Shown here piece after piece: positions 55,316-64,000 of a stretch of 64,000 nucleotides of DNA. The stretch covers positions 8,287,427 through 8,351,426 of the forward strand of contig OX459104.1 of assembly GCA_949775045.1 (NCBI GenBank), given 5' to 3'. Under the pieces are notes generated by a model. That model saw only the letters and a list, made by a program, of their open reading frames with translations. It did not search any database and was not told the DNA's origin. Position 1 is the stretch's first letter, and the number at the start of each line of letters is the position of its first letter. Origin of the DNA: Metridium senile. Taxonomy: Eukaryota > Cnidaria > Anthozoa > Actiniaria > Metridiidae. A program made the position numbers and the translations under genes.

Positions 55316-56737
55316 AGCGAAAGTTGTATTCTGGACAAAAGGATGATCCAAGTATTCGTATTTTACAGTCTTACAGATATAATATATTAAATAGCTGAAA
55401 CAAATATAGATATATTCTTTTTTTTTATTTAATTTCGATTTATCAGAAAGCGCGGTAAAGATAATATTTGTTCAGTATACTTACTTGTTTATTTCATACG
55501 TAAATCAAGGAATATTACTGCCGAATGGAGCTTGCTTTGCCTTCTCCTTCCCATTCTGCGCCTTCACTGTGACCGTATTCAGTGTCAAGACGTAAAAAGA
55601 CCAGCGCGCAAACTTTGTGACCCAAAACCCGATCTTAAATCGCAACGAAAGTCCAAGTATTATACATCAAATTGCGCCCAATTTACTGGCGGTTTTAAAT
55701 CTGCTGGTATTAATTGGATACAGGCATGCATTACGTAGCTAGAGGTCAATACATACATACATACATACATCATCACTAGAAAATCTTCTCTAAAAATAGG
55801 GCCAACTTGTCAACTTCAAGCATCAAAACCCGAACTCATTTTTTTAAAAATTGAATTTATTTTTATGGTTTTGTATAGCTTAAATGTGTATCTTTCGAGA
55901 ATCGGAGGTATTATTTGCAACAGAGTAAAATAATTACATGAAAAGCATGAAATTGTACAAATATCGTCCATATTTTGTATGGGCGGTGTTGCGTGACGTA
56001 CGACCTCGAAACGTGATACAAGCAAATGTTAAGGACAAGTTTCATATGAAGACGGACGAGACGGACGAGAATTTTGTTTCAATTTTTTTTACTTTTTTCT
56101 TTTTTCTAATGGGTGTGCATAATATTTTCTAATTTTTATTTTTTGTCCATTTTCATCTTTATTATATAATTGTTTTTCCTTATTTTTTTGCATTTCAATC
56201 ATATTTTATAATTCATTCTTGTTTTATCTTACTATTCCTCATTTTTTTTTAAAATAATCAATTTTATTAACAATTTTAATAACTCAATTTTAACATCAAA
56301 TCTTTTCAGTTTTTCCTTTTCTTCAGTTTACTTTTTGCGACAAACTCACCATAGTCTGCGTGGCCGGCTCTTGGGGAATTGGGGACGAGGAGGGGAGGGG
56401 AGGGAGTGGAGGAGGAAGGAAAGGGAAAGGAGAGCCTGCTAGCAAACCCCACTTTTTCGTGTACCTGCGGCCGCCAGAGGCCGCATGCTCCTATTGGTCA
56501 AAATGAAGCATGACGCTGTCAATCATAGTATTTGTAATTCGACTCAATGTTACTAACTTAGCGTCTTCGCGTGCTTGTTCAACTAAGACTTCTTCGGAGA
56601 CAAAAAAAAAAGCTGCTGACGATTTACTCGAAGGTAAAGTGTTTTGGCTTTGTTTCCCACTACAGTCATGGTAATGAAAGTCGTATATATTTTTATTTTA
56701 AAAGTATTTCAAGCTTTTTCAAAGGTCAAAGAAAATT
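55316..56737. other. AT-rich, no gene; short GC-rich promoter-like stretch
   Basis: Contains CATA repeats (55750-55770), long T-rich runs (56080-56330) and a purine-rich run GAGGGGAGGGG (56388-56430). At 56460-56640 an ATTGGTCAA (CCAAT-type) element, a GC-rich hairpin GCGGCC...GGCCGC and a possible donor AAG/GTAAAG suggest a promoter and first exon. No coding sequence could be tied to it. Confidence 0.35.
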
Positions 56738-56918
56738 ATGTATTTAGTAGCGTTACGGAATGTATACCACTGGGTGTTGCATAGTAGTGGAGGCGGGCTT
56801 AATGGTTTTCAGAGTTCCCCAGGGTAATTCCGTATGCGGGAGTATATAAGGACAGTGATATGAAGCAATAATCACTTGAAGGCATCTCTCTGAAGTACTC
56901 TTGTGCTGTTAAACGTAA
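56738..56918 (+). repeat. A1 split direct repeat with TATA box
   Basis: Starts ATGTATTTAGTAGCGTTACG and contains GAGTATATAAGGACAG (TATA box ~56842-56849) upstream of the gag ATG. It is repeated as A2 at 61122. Confidence 0.93.
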
Positions 56919-56930
56919 AAATTTTTCAAC

Positions 56931-57716
56931 ATGTCTGATAGAGAAGATACCGAACTTCTGGCAAGCGAGCCTGAAACTCCTGTTCTGCCTTCTGGACGGC
57001 CTGATAATGAAGCCATGGTTAACCGTTTTGCTGACATATTGGACCGAAAACTCAACAGTTTAAAACGTAGTTTTGACGAGCGTGAAGAACAACACGCTTC
57101 AGAGATAAAGAAGTTGAAGACGGAGACTAAAGCAACCAGTTCATTCAAATTTAAAGGGAACAAGATCCAATATGAGTTCAATTCTACTATTTTAGATGGC
57201 CTGGAGACGATTAGTAAAGACCTAATGGATGGTAAATTGAGTAAAGCAGATGCAGAATTGCAAAAACTAAAGGCCACGGTGAAGAAAAGAAACAAGTTAA
57301 TCCGCTTCGCTGACAAAAGTCCGGCTGGTTGGACGGCGGTAGAAGAGTACGAATCCGACGAACTAGCCGAAGATTCGGACGATGAGAAAAAACTGCGCTC
57401 TGCAGAAAAAAGAGCATTAACAAAGATTAAGAACAAAAAACCAGCAAAAACAACAACAAAAGCCTTTCCCGGTCGCCAGCAAGCAACCCAAGACGGCAGG
57501 AAAACAACATATAACCAAGGTTACCAGGCCCAGCCCTTTCGTCCCTTCAGTCGCAGACGTCAGCCAACGCCCAATGACAAGTGTTTTGCGTGCGGACAGA
57601 CAGGCCACTGGGCTGGAGACGCGATGTGTCCCGCATCGGCAAACAGGTCTAGATACAGGACCGAAAACCGCGGTTACGGAGCGCCAGGCTCATCTTCAAG
57701 TGGAAGCACGGCATAA
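56931..57716 (+). CDS. gag: Ngaro ORF1, gag-like nucleocapsid protein
   Basis: 261 residues, ATG at 56931 just after A1. The N-terminal half is charged and helical (LDRKLNSLKRSFDEREEQ). Near the C-terminus is one zinc knuckle, CFACGQTGHWAGDAMC (C-x2-C-x4-H-x6-C, residues ~221-236), within a basic, Gln/Arg/Pro-rich tail. Expected to package element RNA. The next ORF overlaps its end in the +1 frame, suggesting frameshifting or reinitiation. Confidence 0.85.
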   Translation: MSDREDTELLASEPETPVLPSGRPDNEAMVNRFADILDRKLNSLKRSFDEREEQHASEIKKLKTETKATSSFKFKGNKIQYEFNSTILDGLETISKDLMDGKLSKADAELQKLKATVKKRNKLIRFADKSPAGWTAVEEYESDELAEDSDDEKKLRSAEKRALTKIKNKKPAKTTTKAFPGRQQATQDGRKTTYNQGYQAQPFRPFSRRRQPTPNDKCFACGQTGHWAGDAMCPASANRSRYRTENRGYGAPGSSSSGSTA

Positions 57717-57717
57717 A

Positions 57718-59763
57718 AATGCCGCTCAAAGGTTAGAAAAAGATAAGTATTTTCAAACTAATGTTCTGTCGAATAATGATGATAATGATGAGAATGATCT
57801 TAATCTGATACAGGACAGTCCTGTAGAATACTCAGAGAATTGTATACCTGTTAAAGTGAAAGGCCGGCTGCGGTCGCATGTTAATTTTTGGCAATCAATA
57901 GGGGCATGCAAGTTTATTTTAGACACCCTTTCTCGGGGATATATTATTCCTTTTGTTATTACACCTCCTTCTGCACAATTTCGTAATAATAAGACAGCTT
58001 TTGAGCACTCAGATTTTGTCACTACAGCTATTAGTGAACTAGTCCAGGCGGGATTGGTCATAGAATGTATGTCTCCGCCCACAGTTGTTAATCCACTGTC
58101 AGTATTGGTTCAATCAAGTGGTAAAAAGAGGTTGATTTTAGATTTGAGATACCCTAATGAATTCGTTAAAAAATGCAAGATAAAGTTTGAAGATTCAAAA
58201 TCCATGCTTAGTATTCTCACGGACTGTCCGCAAAATTGGATGTTTTCTTTTGATATCAAATCCGGTTATCACCATGTTGATATTTTTCCAGATGATTGGC
58301 AGTTTTTGGGCTTCTCGTGGGTCTTTAATGGAGCTCTTAAATATTTTCTGTTTTCAGTATTACCATTTGGCTTATCCACAGGACCATATATTTTCACTAA
58401 AATTATGAGACCACTTGTTAAGCACTGGCGAAGTAAAGCTTATAAAATCGTTGTTTATCTAGACGATGGTCTGAGTGTGTGCCCGTGTTTTGCATCGTGC
58501 GAGGAACAAGCACTCAGTGTCCAATCTGATTTAAATCAAAGTGGATTTGTTGCAAATGTAGAAAAAAGTATTTGGAAACCTACTCAATGTACAAAGTGGT
58601 TGGGATTTAACTGGGATTTAAAAACACAGGTTTTGTCAGTCCCACAAGATAAAATTGCTAGACTGCTAGCGAAAATTAATGAAGCACTTGCTTTAAGAAG
58701 GATATCGGCCAGACAGCTGGCCTCAGTTACAGGACTTGTCATTTCAAATATGATTGTGTTTGGTAACATATGTAAACTTATGACAAAATCACTTCATCGG
58801 AAAATTGATTCTCGTTCTTGCTGGAATAGTACTTTAACTTTAGACCAAGATTCTATTAGGGAACTCACGTTCTGGCTGAGTGCTATATCAAAGTTAAATC
58901 ATAGACCTTTAGTGACGTCGAATTGTTTACCAGCAACTGTTGTTTATTCAGACGCAAGTAGCACCGGCTGCGCAGCGTATGTGTCGATTGACGGAACACC
59001 CATGTGCCATAAGAGTTGGAACAAAATTGAAATGAGACAAAGCTCCACTTGGAGGGAATTGAAGTGTGTACAGTACGCACTAGAGAGTTTTTCACAACTA
59101 TTATCGAATAAAATTGTAAAATGGTTTACTGATAACCAAGCAGTAAAATTCATCACAGAATCGGGTAGTATGAAATTGCACTTGCATAAACTAGCAGTAG
59201 ATATATTTGAATGCGCAAAAAGGTCTAATATAGCTATGGACATTGAATGGATTCCACGCACACGGAATGAGAAAGCAGATTATATGAGTAAGATTATTGA
59301 TTTTGAGGACTGGAAAATTAAGAATGTTTATTTTGATCATGTTGTTACCCACTGGGGATTGTGTACAATTGATTGTTTTGCGAACAGTGAAAATAACAAA
59401 GTACCGAGATTCTATTCGAAATTTTATAATCCAGGTACGTTAGGCGTTGATTGTTTTTCATTCAGTTGGTCTGGTGAATTCTGTTGGCTAGTGCCACCAG
59501 TTTCACTCATTCCTCGAGCCATTAAACATGTATGTATTTGTAAATGTCGTGCTGTACTAGTTGTACCTGTCTGGCCTTCATCAGTATTTTGGCCTTTTTT
59601 GCTAACCAATGAAGGATATTTCCGTTCATTTGTTGTTAATTGGTGGTATATTGAGAATGGTAAAGACGTTTATGAACATGGCGCAAACAAAAACTGTTTG
59701 TTTGGTTCCGAATACTTCAATACCGCTGTAGCGTTTTTGCTATTGGACGGAAGGCGTGGTTGA
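57718..59763 (+). CDS. pol: Ngaro ORF2, reverse transcriptase and RNase H
   Basis: The frame is open from 57574, but the first ~45 codons overlap the ORF1 zinc knuckle and are probably not translated from 57574. Reverse transcriptase spans ~57950-58600: VKVKGRLRSHVNFW, RLILDLRYPNEFV, MFSFDIKSGYHHVDI, LPFGLSTGPYIFTK and the catalytic VVYLDDGLSV. A connection domain with RQLASVTGLVIS follows. RNase H spans ~58930-59300: VVYSDASSTGCAAYV, TWRELKCVQYAL, WFTDNQAV. The tail (WGLCTIDCFANSEN) is typical of this group. No internal stop. Ends TGA at 59761-59763. Confidence 0.92.
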   Translation, partial: NAAQRLEKDKYFQTNVLSNNDDNDENDLNLIQDSPVEYSENCIPVKVKGRLRSHVNFWQSIGACKFILDTLSRGYIIPFVITPPSAQFRNNKTAFEHSDFVTTAISELVQAGLVIECMSPPTVVNPLSVLVQSSGKKRLILDLRYPNEFVKKCKIKFEDSKSMLSILTDCPQNWMFSFDIKSGYHHVDIFPDDWQFLGFSWVFNGALKYFLFSVLPFGLSTGPYIFTKIMRPLVKHWRSKAYKIVVYLDDGLSVCPCFASCEEQALSVQSDLNQSGFVANVEKSIWKPTQCTKWLGFNWDLKTQVLSVPQDKIARLLAKINEALALRRISARQLASVTGLVISNMIVFGNICKLMTKSLHRKIDSRSCWNSTLTLDQDSIRELTFWLSAISKLNHRPLVTSNCLPATVVYSDASSTGCAAYVSIDGTPMCHKSWNKIEMRQSSTWRELKCVQYALESFSQLLSNKIVKWFTDNQAVKFITESGSMKLHLHKLAVDIFECAKRSNIAMDIEWIPRTRNEKADYMSKIIDFEDWKIKNVYFDHVVTHWGLCTIDCFANSENNKVPRFYSKFYNPGTLGVDCFSFSWSGEFCWLVPPVSLIPRAIKHVCICKCRAVLVVPVWPSSVFWPFLLTNEGYFRSFVVNWWYIENGKDVYEHGANKNCLFGSEYFNTAVAFLLLDGRRG

Positions 59764-59860
59764 CAGGGTGGCTAAGATTGTTCCCGTTATGACTGGTATG
59801 TCAGAATATAAGTAACACTAATACTTGCCATTTGGCTTTTCTGGGAATTTGAATTGATGT

Positions 59861-60946
59861 TTGATGAAATTTTGTTTTATTTTATATTCACAGGGTTTAC
59901 AACTGTTTAATTCAATATCCAGCGTCTACACAGATCCTGAATTACGCAGACTTGCTGGTCATATTCCTTTACGGGTTATAGAATCCAAAGCACCGTCGAC
60001 TGTTGACCGTTATTCCCGTGCTTTCAATGAATTTAAATGTTGGGCGTCTGATTATCATGAGATAGTCACCTTACCATCTACTAGTTTTTCTGTTAGTCTT
60101 TATTTGGAACACATTATTGAAGGTAATTGCCCTGCATCAAAGCTTGATTCAGCATTCTACGGGATTCAGTGGGCCCATAATGTTTACGGATTAGATAATC
60201 CTTGCAATTCAGGCCTTGTAAAAAACATTTTGGAAGCTGGCAAACGTAAATTAAAGAAACCTATAGTTAAGAAAGAGCCAATAACCTACGACATGATGGT
60301 CAAACTTTGTTCAAAGTACGCTGTTGATGACTCGAGTGTTCCTAATTTGCGCATAGCAGCTCTCTGTGTAACCGCATTTCATGGTTTTCTGAGATTTAAT
60401 GAATTGTCTAATCTGCGTTGTTGTGAAGTTAAATTCTGTACAAAAGACGAAACTAAGTTTGTGGAACTATACATTTCTCAAAGTAAAACAGATATATATA
60501 GAGACGGTGCTAAGGTTTTGCTAGCTTCAACCAGTGATTGCTGTTGTCCATTTGACATTCTGTTGAAATATGTTAAAGCATCGAGTATTGATCTTTGCTC
60601 AAAAGAACCACTTTTTCGCAATTTACAATATAGTAGTTCTTGTAAAAGTTACAAGTTACGAAGCCACGGAGGTATGAGTTATACACGCATGAGAGAAATA
60701 GTATTAGAAGCGTTTAAAAGTGTTGGCTTTACTAAAGAAAATCTTGGTTTACATAGTCTGCGTAGTGGCGGGGCGACAGCCGCGGCAAATGCTGGTGTAA
60801 ATGATAGATTGTTTAAGCGCCATGGACGATGGAGATCTGAAACCGCGAAAGATGGTTACGTTAAAGATAGTCTTGATTCACTACTTTCTGTATCTCGCAG
60901 TTTAAGCAAATATTTTTCTAATTCAATAAAGTTTAGAACTAATTGA
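59861..60946 (+). CDS. Ngaro ORF3, tyrosine recombinase
   Basis: 361 residues. An N-terminal SAM-like core-binding domain (STVDRYSRAFNEFKCWASDY) precedes the catalytic domain, which carries the expected residues: Arg in GFLRFNELSNLR, HSLRSGG (H-x-x-R), RHGRW (H/W) and the nucleophile Tyr in DGYVKDS. It joins element DNA circles to the target without a duplication. It lies in a third frame, 97 bp after ORF2. A possible spliceosomal intron (GTATGT at 59796, TTCACAG ending 59893) bridges the gap. The start ATG at 59861 lies inside that putative intron, so the true N-terminus is uncertain. Confidence 0.9.
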   Translation: MMKFCFILYSQGLQLFNSISSVYTDPELRRLAGHIPLRVIESKAPSTVDRYSRAFNEFKCWASDYHEIVTLPSTSFSVSLYLEHIIEGNCPASKLDSAFYGIQWAHNVYGLDNPCNSGLVKNILEAGKRKLKKPIVKKEPITYDMMVKLCSKYAVDDSSVPNLRIAALCVTAFHGFLRFNELSNLRCCEVKFCTKDETKFVELYISQSKTDIYRDGAKVLLASTSDCCCPFDILLKYVKASSIDLCSKEPLFRNLQYSSSCKSYKLRSHGGMSYTRMREIVLEAFKSVGFTKENLGLHSLRSGGATAAANAGVNDRLFKRHGRWRSETAKDGYVKDSLDSLLSVSRSLSKYFSNSIKFRTN

Positions 60947-61012
60947 ATAGTACGTGGTTTATGGGTGTATGTTCTACGCATATATACTGTCTTTCTTTAT
61001 TATCGAAGGGTG

Positions 61013-61121
61013 GACATGAATAAAAAGATGCCCACCACCTAATTTGTTGTCCTGTAGTTATTATATAATGCAGTTTAGCTATTAAATGCTTTATACTCGT
61101 TCAGAAGTGAAAAGAGTATAA
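61013..61121 (+). repeat. B1 split direct repeat
   Basis: 109 bp from GACATGAATAAAAAGATGCC to AAAAGAGTATAA, directly joined to A2; repeated as B2 at 61522. It contains AATAAA-like sequence that may serve as a poly(A) signal. Confidence 0.93.
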
Positions 61122-61303
61122 ATGTATTTAGTAGCGTTACGGAATGTATACCACTGGGTGTTGCATAGTAGTGGAGGCGGGCTTAATGGTTTTCAGAGTT
61201 CCCCAGGGTAATTCCGTATGCGGGAGTATATAAGGACAGTGATATGAAGCAATAATCACTTGAAGGCATCTCTCTGAAGTACTCTTGTGCTGTTAAACGT
61301 AAA
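61122..61303 (+). repeat. A2 split direct repeat
   Basis: Second copy of A1, matching through GTGCTGTTAAACGTAAA. Confidence 0.93.
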
Positions 61304-61521
61304 TTTTTTAATTGAAGGCCATTTCATTCAAATCATAATGTATGGATTAATGAAATCTTTATCACATATGGATTCAGCCTTGTTGCCGAGCACAAGTGCC
61401 TATTAATCGGGAAGACATGCAGATTTAATAGTGTACTCCTGTTCGCCGCAGTTAATTAAAACATGAACTTTAATTGTAATATCCAGTATGTAGTTATTCC
61501 TGTAATTGCTTTCTTCTATCA

Positions 61522-61630
61522 GACATGAATAAAAAGATGCCCACCACCTAATTTGTTGTCCTGTAGTTATTATATAATGCAGTTTAGCTATTAAATGCTT
61601 TATACTCATTCAGAAGTGAAAAGAGTATAA
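61522..61630 (+). repeat. B2 split direct repeat, right end of the Ngaro element
   Basis: Second copy of B1. About 220 bp of unique spacer separates A2 from B2. Confidence 0.93.
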
Positions 61631-62473
61631 GAGCTGTTGTTTTGGTTGCCGCAAAAGCATTGTGAAAGATCAATGCAGGAGGGAGGGGATGACTCCATTG
61701 TATTCAAATTAGCTTCTCTGTTTATGGATCACACAATTGTGACGTCACATGGATACGGCAGTGAATCTTGTCAGTTTAGTTCGAGGGAGCCATTTTGAAA
61801 TTCAGAAAACGAGGTTAAAATGAGGTAAAACAGCACATTGTAAAGTAGTTAATACACAGTGAGTGTTTTTTGCTTATATATTTACTAGTTGAGCGCAACT
61901 GATTTCGAAATACCTTTATAGTTGACTGTATTTTTTCGTTACAACTTCTTGGGAAGGCTGCAGTTCGTAATCAATAATGGCCAACCGTCGTTTGAAATCA
62001 TAGTGATTTCGTGGGTAAAACTTTATGGAGCATTTTGAAAATAAGAGGTTATATTAATTGTAAGTTTTATTCTAGCCAGTTTGATTTTGGTTTTAATTGG
62101 AGCTGTGGTTCTTCTCATCAATCGATTTTTGTGTAGTTTCTCACTCTTTTGAACGGTAAAGAACTTATCCTGTACATGATTTCCATAGGTTATGATTTTT
62201 TTTGTTTGTCTCTCATTATTTGCATCAAGTAACTTACACTTATTGCATAAACCTGCAGTAATATTGCTTTGTATACATTGAAATTGTTGATATATTTTTA
62301 AAAGTGAAATAAATAAAGCATTATAATTAATAAATTACTTGATCCATGAAATATTCAAATAATTTGCTACTGTAGACTGTGTAACATTCCCTATTTAATA
62401 CTGACTATGGTCACTGTCAAAGACAGTGTAAAGACTTATTGTTTTATTAATTTGTATCTGATGTTTTGGTTGA
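61631..62473. other. Promoter-like and AT-rich sequence, no coding region seen
   Basis: TGACGTCAC (CRE-type site) at 61740 and a GAGGGAGCCATTTTGAAATTC stretch resemble a metazoan promoter or 5' UTR. No ORF follows. Confidence 0.3.
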
Positions 62474-62480
62474 ATGACAT

Positions 62481-62748
62481 CACAGGTAGCCCAAGCTATG
62501 CACTTCTACGTTTTTTAGCAATATGACGAAATATCTAAAATGCAATACAAATAGTGGTTTATGGCTGTTTTTCAGTGGGGAACAACAGCCATAAATCACT
62601 CAAAATTGAAGGAAATGGCCTGAAACTTCACAGGCTAGGAATGCAAAGAGAAAAAAACACACAAGTAGACATGATTATTTTTATTGCATTTTAAATATTT
62701 CGTCATATTGCTAAAAAACGTACAAATGCATAGCTTGGGCTACCTGTG
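62481..62748. mobile_element. 268-bp MITE with CACAGGTAGCCC ends, 7-bp target duplication
   Basis: Ends CACAGGTAGCCCAAGCTATG and the exact inverse, with arms of ~70 bp (ACGTTTTTTAGCAATATGAC mirrored). ATGACAT flanks both sides (62474-62480, 62749-62755). The ends match the CACAGGCAGCCC family at 39915. Confidence 0.88.
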
Positions 62749-62755
62749 ATGACAT

Positions 62756-64000
62756 TGACTAAATAGAGACTGTAAGTTAAGGTAGTTTCATTGTATTTTT
62801 TATTCGTTTTTACTTCATGGTTTTAGTGCTTTGTTCTATACTAATTTATTTTTTTAAATTTCATGTTGAAATTATGCTAAACTTATACTATGTTTATGTA
62901 CTGTATTATTAAGGTCATATACAAAACAATAGAAATTAAATACTACTATTGCTTTTTGAAATTGTGCTTGACATGTATTTAACACCAAGAATTCCTTCGA
63001 AGCTGTTTGTATTCTGGCTTGTGTTGATGCATGACAGATAGCCATAATGCTTTGAGGGCTTTTACTGTTTAAAAAATACAAAGGCAGCTTTCGAAATAAT
63101 AATAAATCTGAGCTAAAGGTGACTTTGTATTTTTAATATTTATTGTGAGTTCATAATAAAAAATACCTTTTGGTTTATAATAGCTATTTATTTTCAATTT
63201 TGACATTTAGATTCATTATTCATTTAAGGTACTTTGGTTACTTAGGTTGATACTTTGGTATTCAAAATACATATTTAAATGATATTAAATTGCTCTCTCT
63301 ACTATAAAAATCTCTAGTGGTTAAATGCTTTTTGAAATTTGGCTACATTTTACTTTGAATTGGTCATGTGGTACAAACAAACAATTGTTATGCCAAATTT
63401 TCAAATATGTACATTTTAACCACTCCATGGAGTTTCATAGTATATTTTCATGCATCTAGGAACAAGAAAACAATCCCCCAAATATCAATTGTTGTTCAAG
63501 TTGAATATCTTGAGAACACTACTTATGATAATTAGTAGTCTTGATAAATTGTGCTTCATTGATTGAAGAGAACTGCAAATTTACTTAATTTTGATGTTAA
63601 AACATAAATATATTGTCTGTCAATAAAATAAGCATGTGTTATACCTTTTTAGTTATGAATGGGAAACTGGTATCATGTTGGATTTCAAAACAAACAGCAG
63701 TTAAGGGGCAGGGCGCAAACAAGTTTGATAGAGCAACAACACTATATTCATGAAATAAAATTGCAACTTCCTAATAATTATTATATAGTTACTATTAGTC
63801 ACTATCAAATTTATTTGATATTTCTGGTTGAATGATAGTCACTAAATAGAAACTGTTACTTAGTAACTTTTTTTTTTGCTCTATAAAAACGAAATAGTTA
63901 CTAAGCAATAATTTGTATTTGGTCACTATATTTATTCAGTATCATTAAACCAGAGTCAATAAAGGGCACAAGTTATGAAATCCAGCCACTTCAAAGAGGC
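62756..64000. other. AT-rich sequence, no gene recognised
   Basis: Only one ORF of 69 codons. 63826-63870 (GGTTGAATGATAGTCACTAAA) is a paralogue of the sequence surrounding the MITE at 62481. Confidence 0.5.

Larger units (their letters stand above)
56738..61630 (+). mobile_element. Complete Ngaro-type tyrosine-recombinase retrotransposon
   Basis: 4.9 kb with split direct repeats in the order A1 (56738-56918), coding region, B1 (61013-61121), A2 (61122-61303), B2 (61522-61630). A copies are nearly identical and B copies differ by about one base (ACTCGTTC versus ACTCATTC). Coding order is gag-like, reverse transcriptase/RNase H, tyrosine recombinase. Split repeats A1-B1-A2-B2 and a recombinase instead of an integrase define Ngaro/PAT-like elements. 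There is no target duplication, as expected for recombinase-mediated insertion. Confidence 0.93.

Noticed and set aside
56909..57436. 175-codon minus-strand ORF
   Set aside because: Antisense shadow of the Ngaro gag ORF.

Overview
This is eukaryotic, AT-rich, metazoan DNA dominated by mobile elements and satellites, with parts of two host genes. The best guess is an anthozoan cnidarian (coral or sea anemone). The grounds are a DZIP3-HEPN/B-box/coiled-coil/filamin/NHL gene, a dimeric tRNA-like SINE, Ngaro, DIRS and Penelope retroelements side by side, and many foldback DNA transposons. That assignment is inference.

Layout. 1-11752: three nearly identical copies of a 3.32-kb satellite plus the first part of a fourth. 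11753-21708: a 9.96-kb element with 6-bp target duplications interrupts copy 4; it carries two TTAA-flanked elements placed end to end. 21709-25770: rest of copy 4 and a rearranged, TE-riddled copy 5. 25771-28971: a 5'-truncated Ty3/Gypsy retrotransposon ending in a 3' LTR. 29353-34101 (minus): seven clear exons and one damaged exon of an SLC6 Na+-dependent transporter, with family-typical splice sites and phases but truncated at both ends and damaged in places. 35309-35569: a MITE. 36181-38190: a decayed DIRS-type retroelement, then TTTC/TTTG microsatellites. 38972-39128: a foldback with a hammerhead-ribozyme-like core. 39770-43760: a 70-bp minisatellite invaded by several DNA transposons. 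44053-48524 (minus): a complete three-exon gene predicted to encode an 821-residue HEPN/B-box/filamin/NHL protein. 48640-51600: a 33-bp minisatellite split by a 1.5-kb insertion. 52650-54742: a tRNA-derived SINE, a dispersed repeat and a Penelope-like fragment with a GIY-YIG domain. 54995-55315: a Tudor-knot-like pseudogene. 56738-61630: an apparently complete Ngaro-type tyrosine-recombinase retrotransposon (gag, RT/RNase H, recombinase, A1-B1-A2-B2 split repeats). 61631-64000: non-coding, with one MITE.

The two host genes have no evident functional link. The rest of the window records layered insertion. In many cases the exact target duplication, and sometimes a paralogous empty site, can be read in the window itself, so the insertion order can be partly reconstructed. 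Most computed short ORFs are satellite or microsatellite artefacts. No CRISPR array, rRNA gene or confident functional tRNA gene was found.
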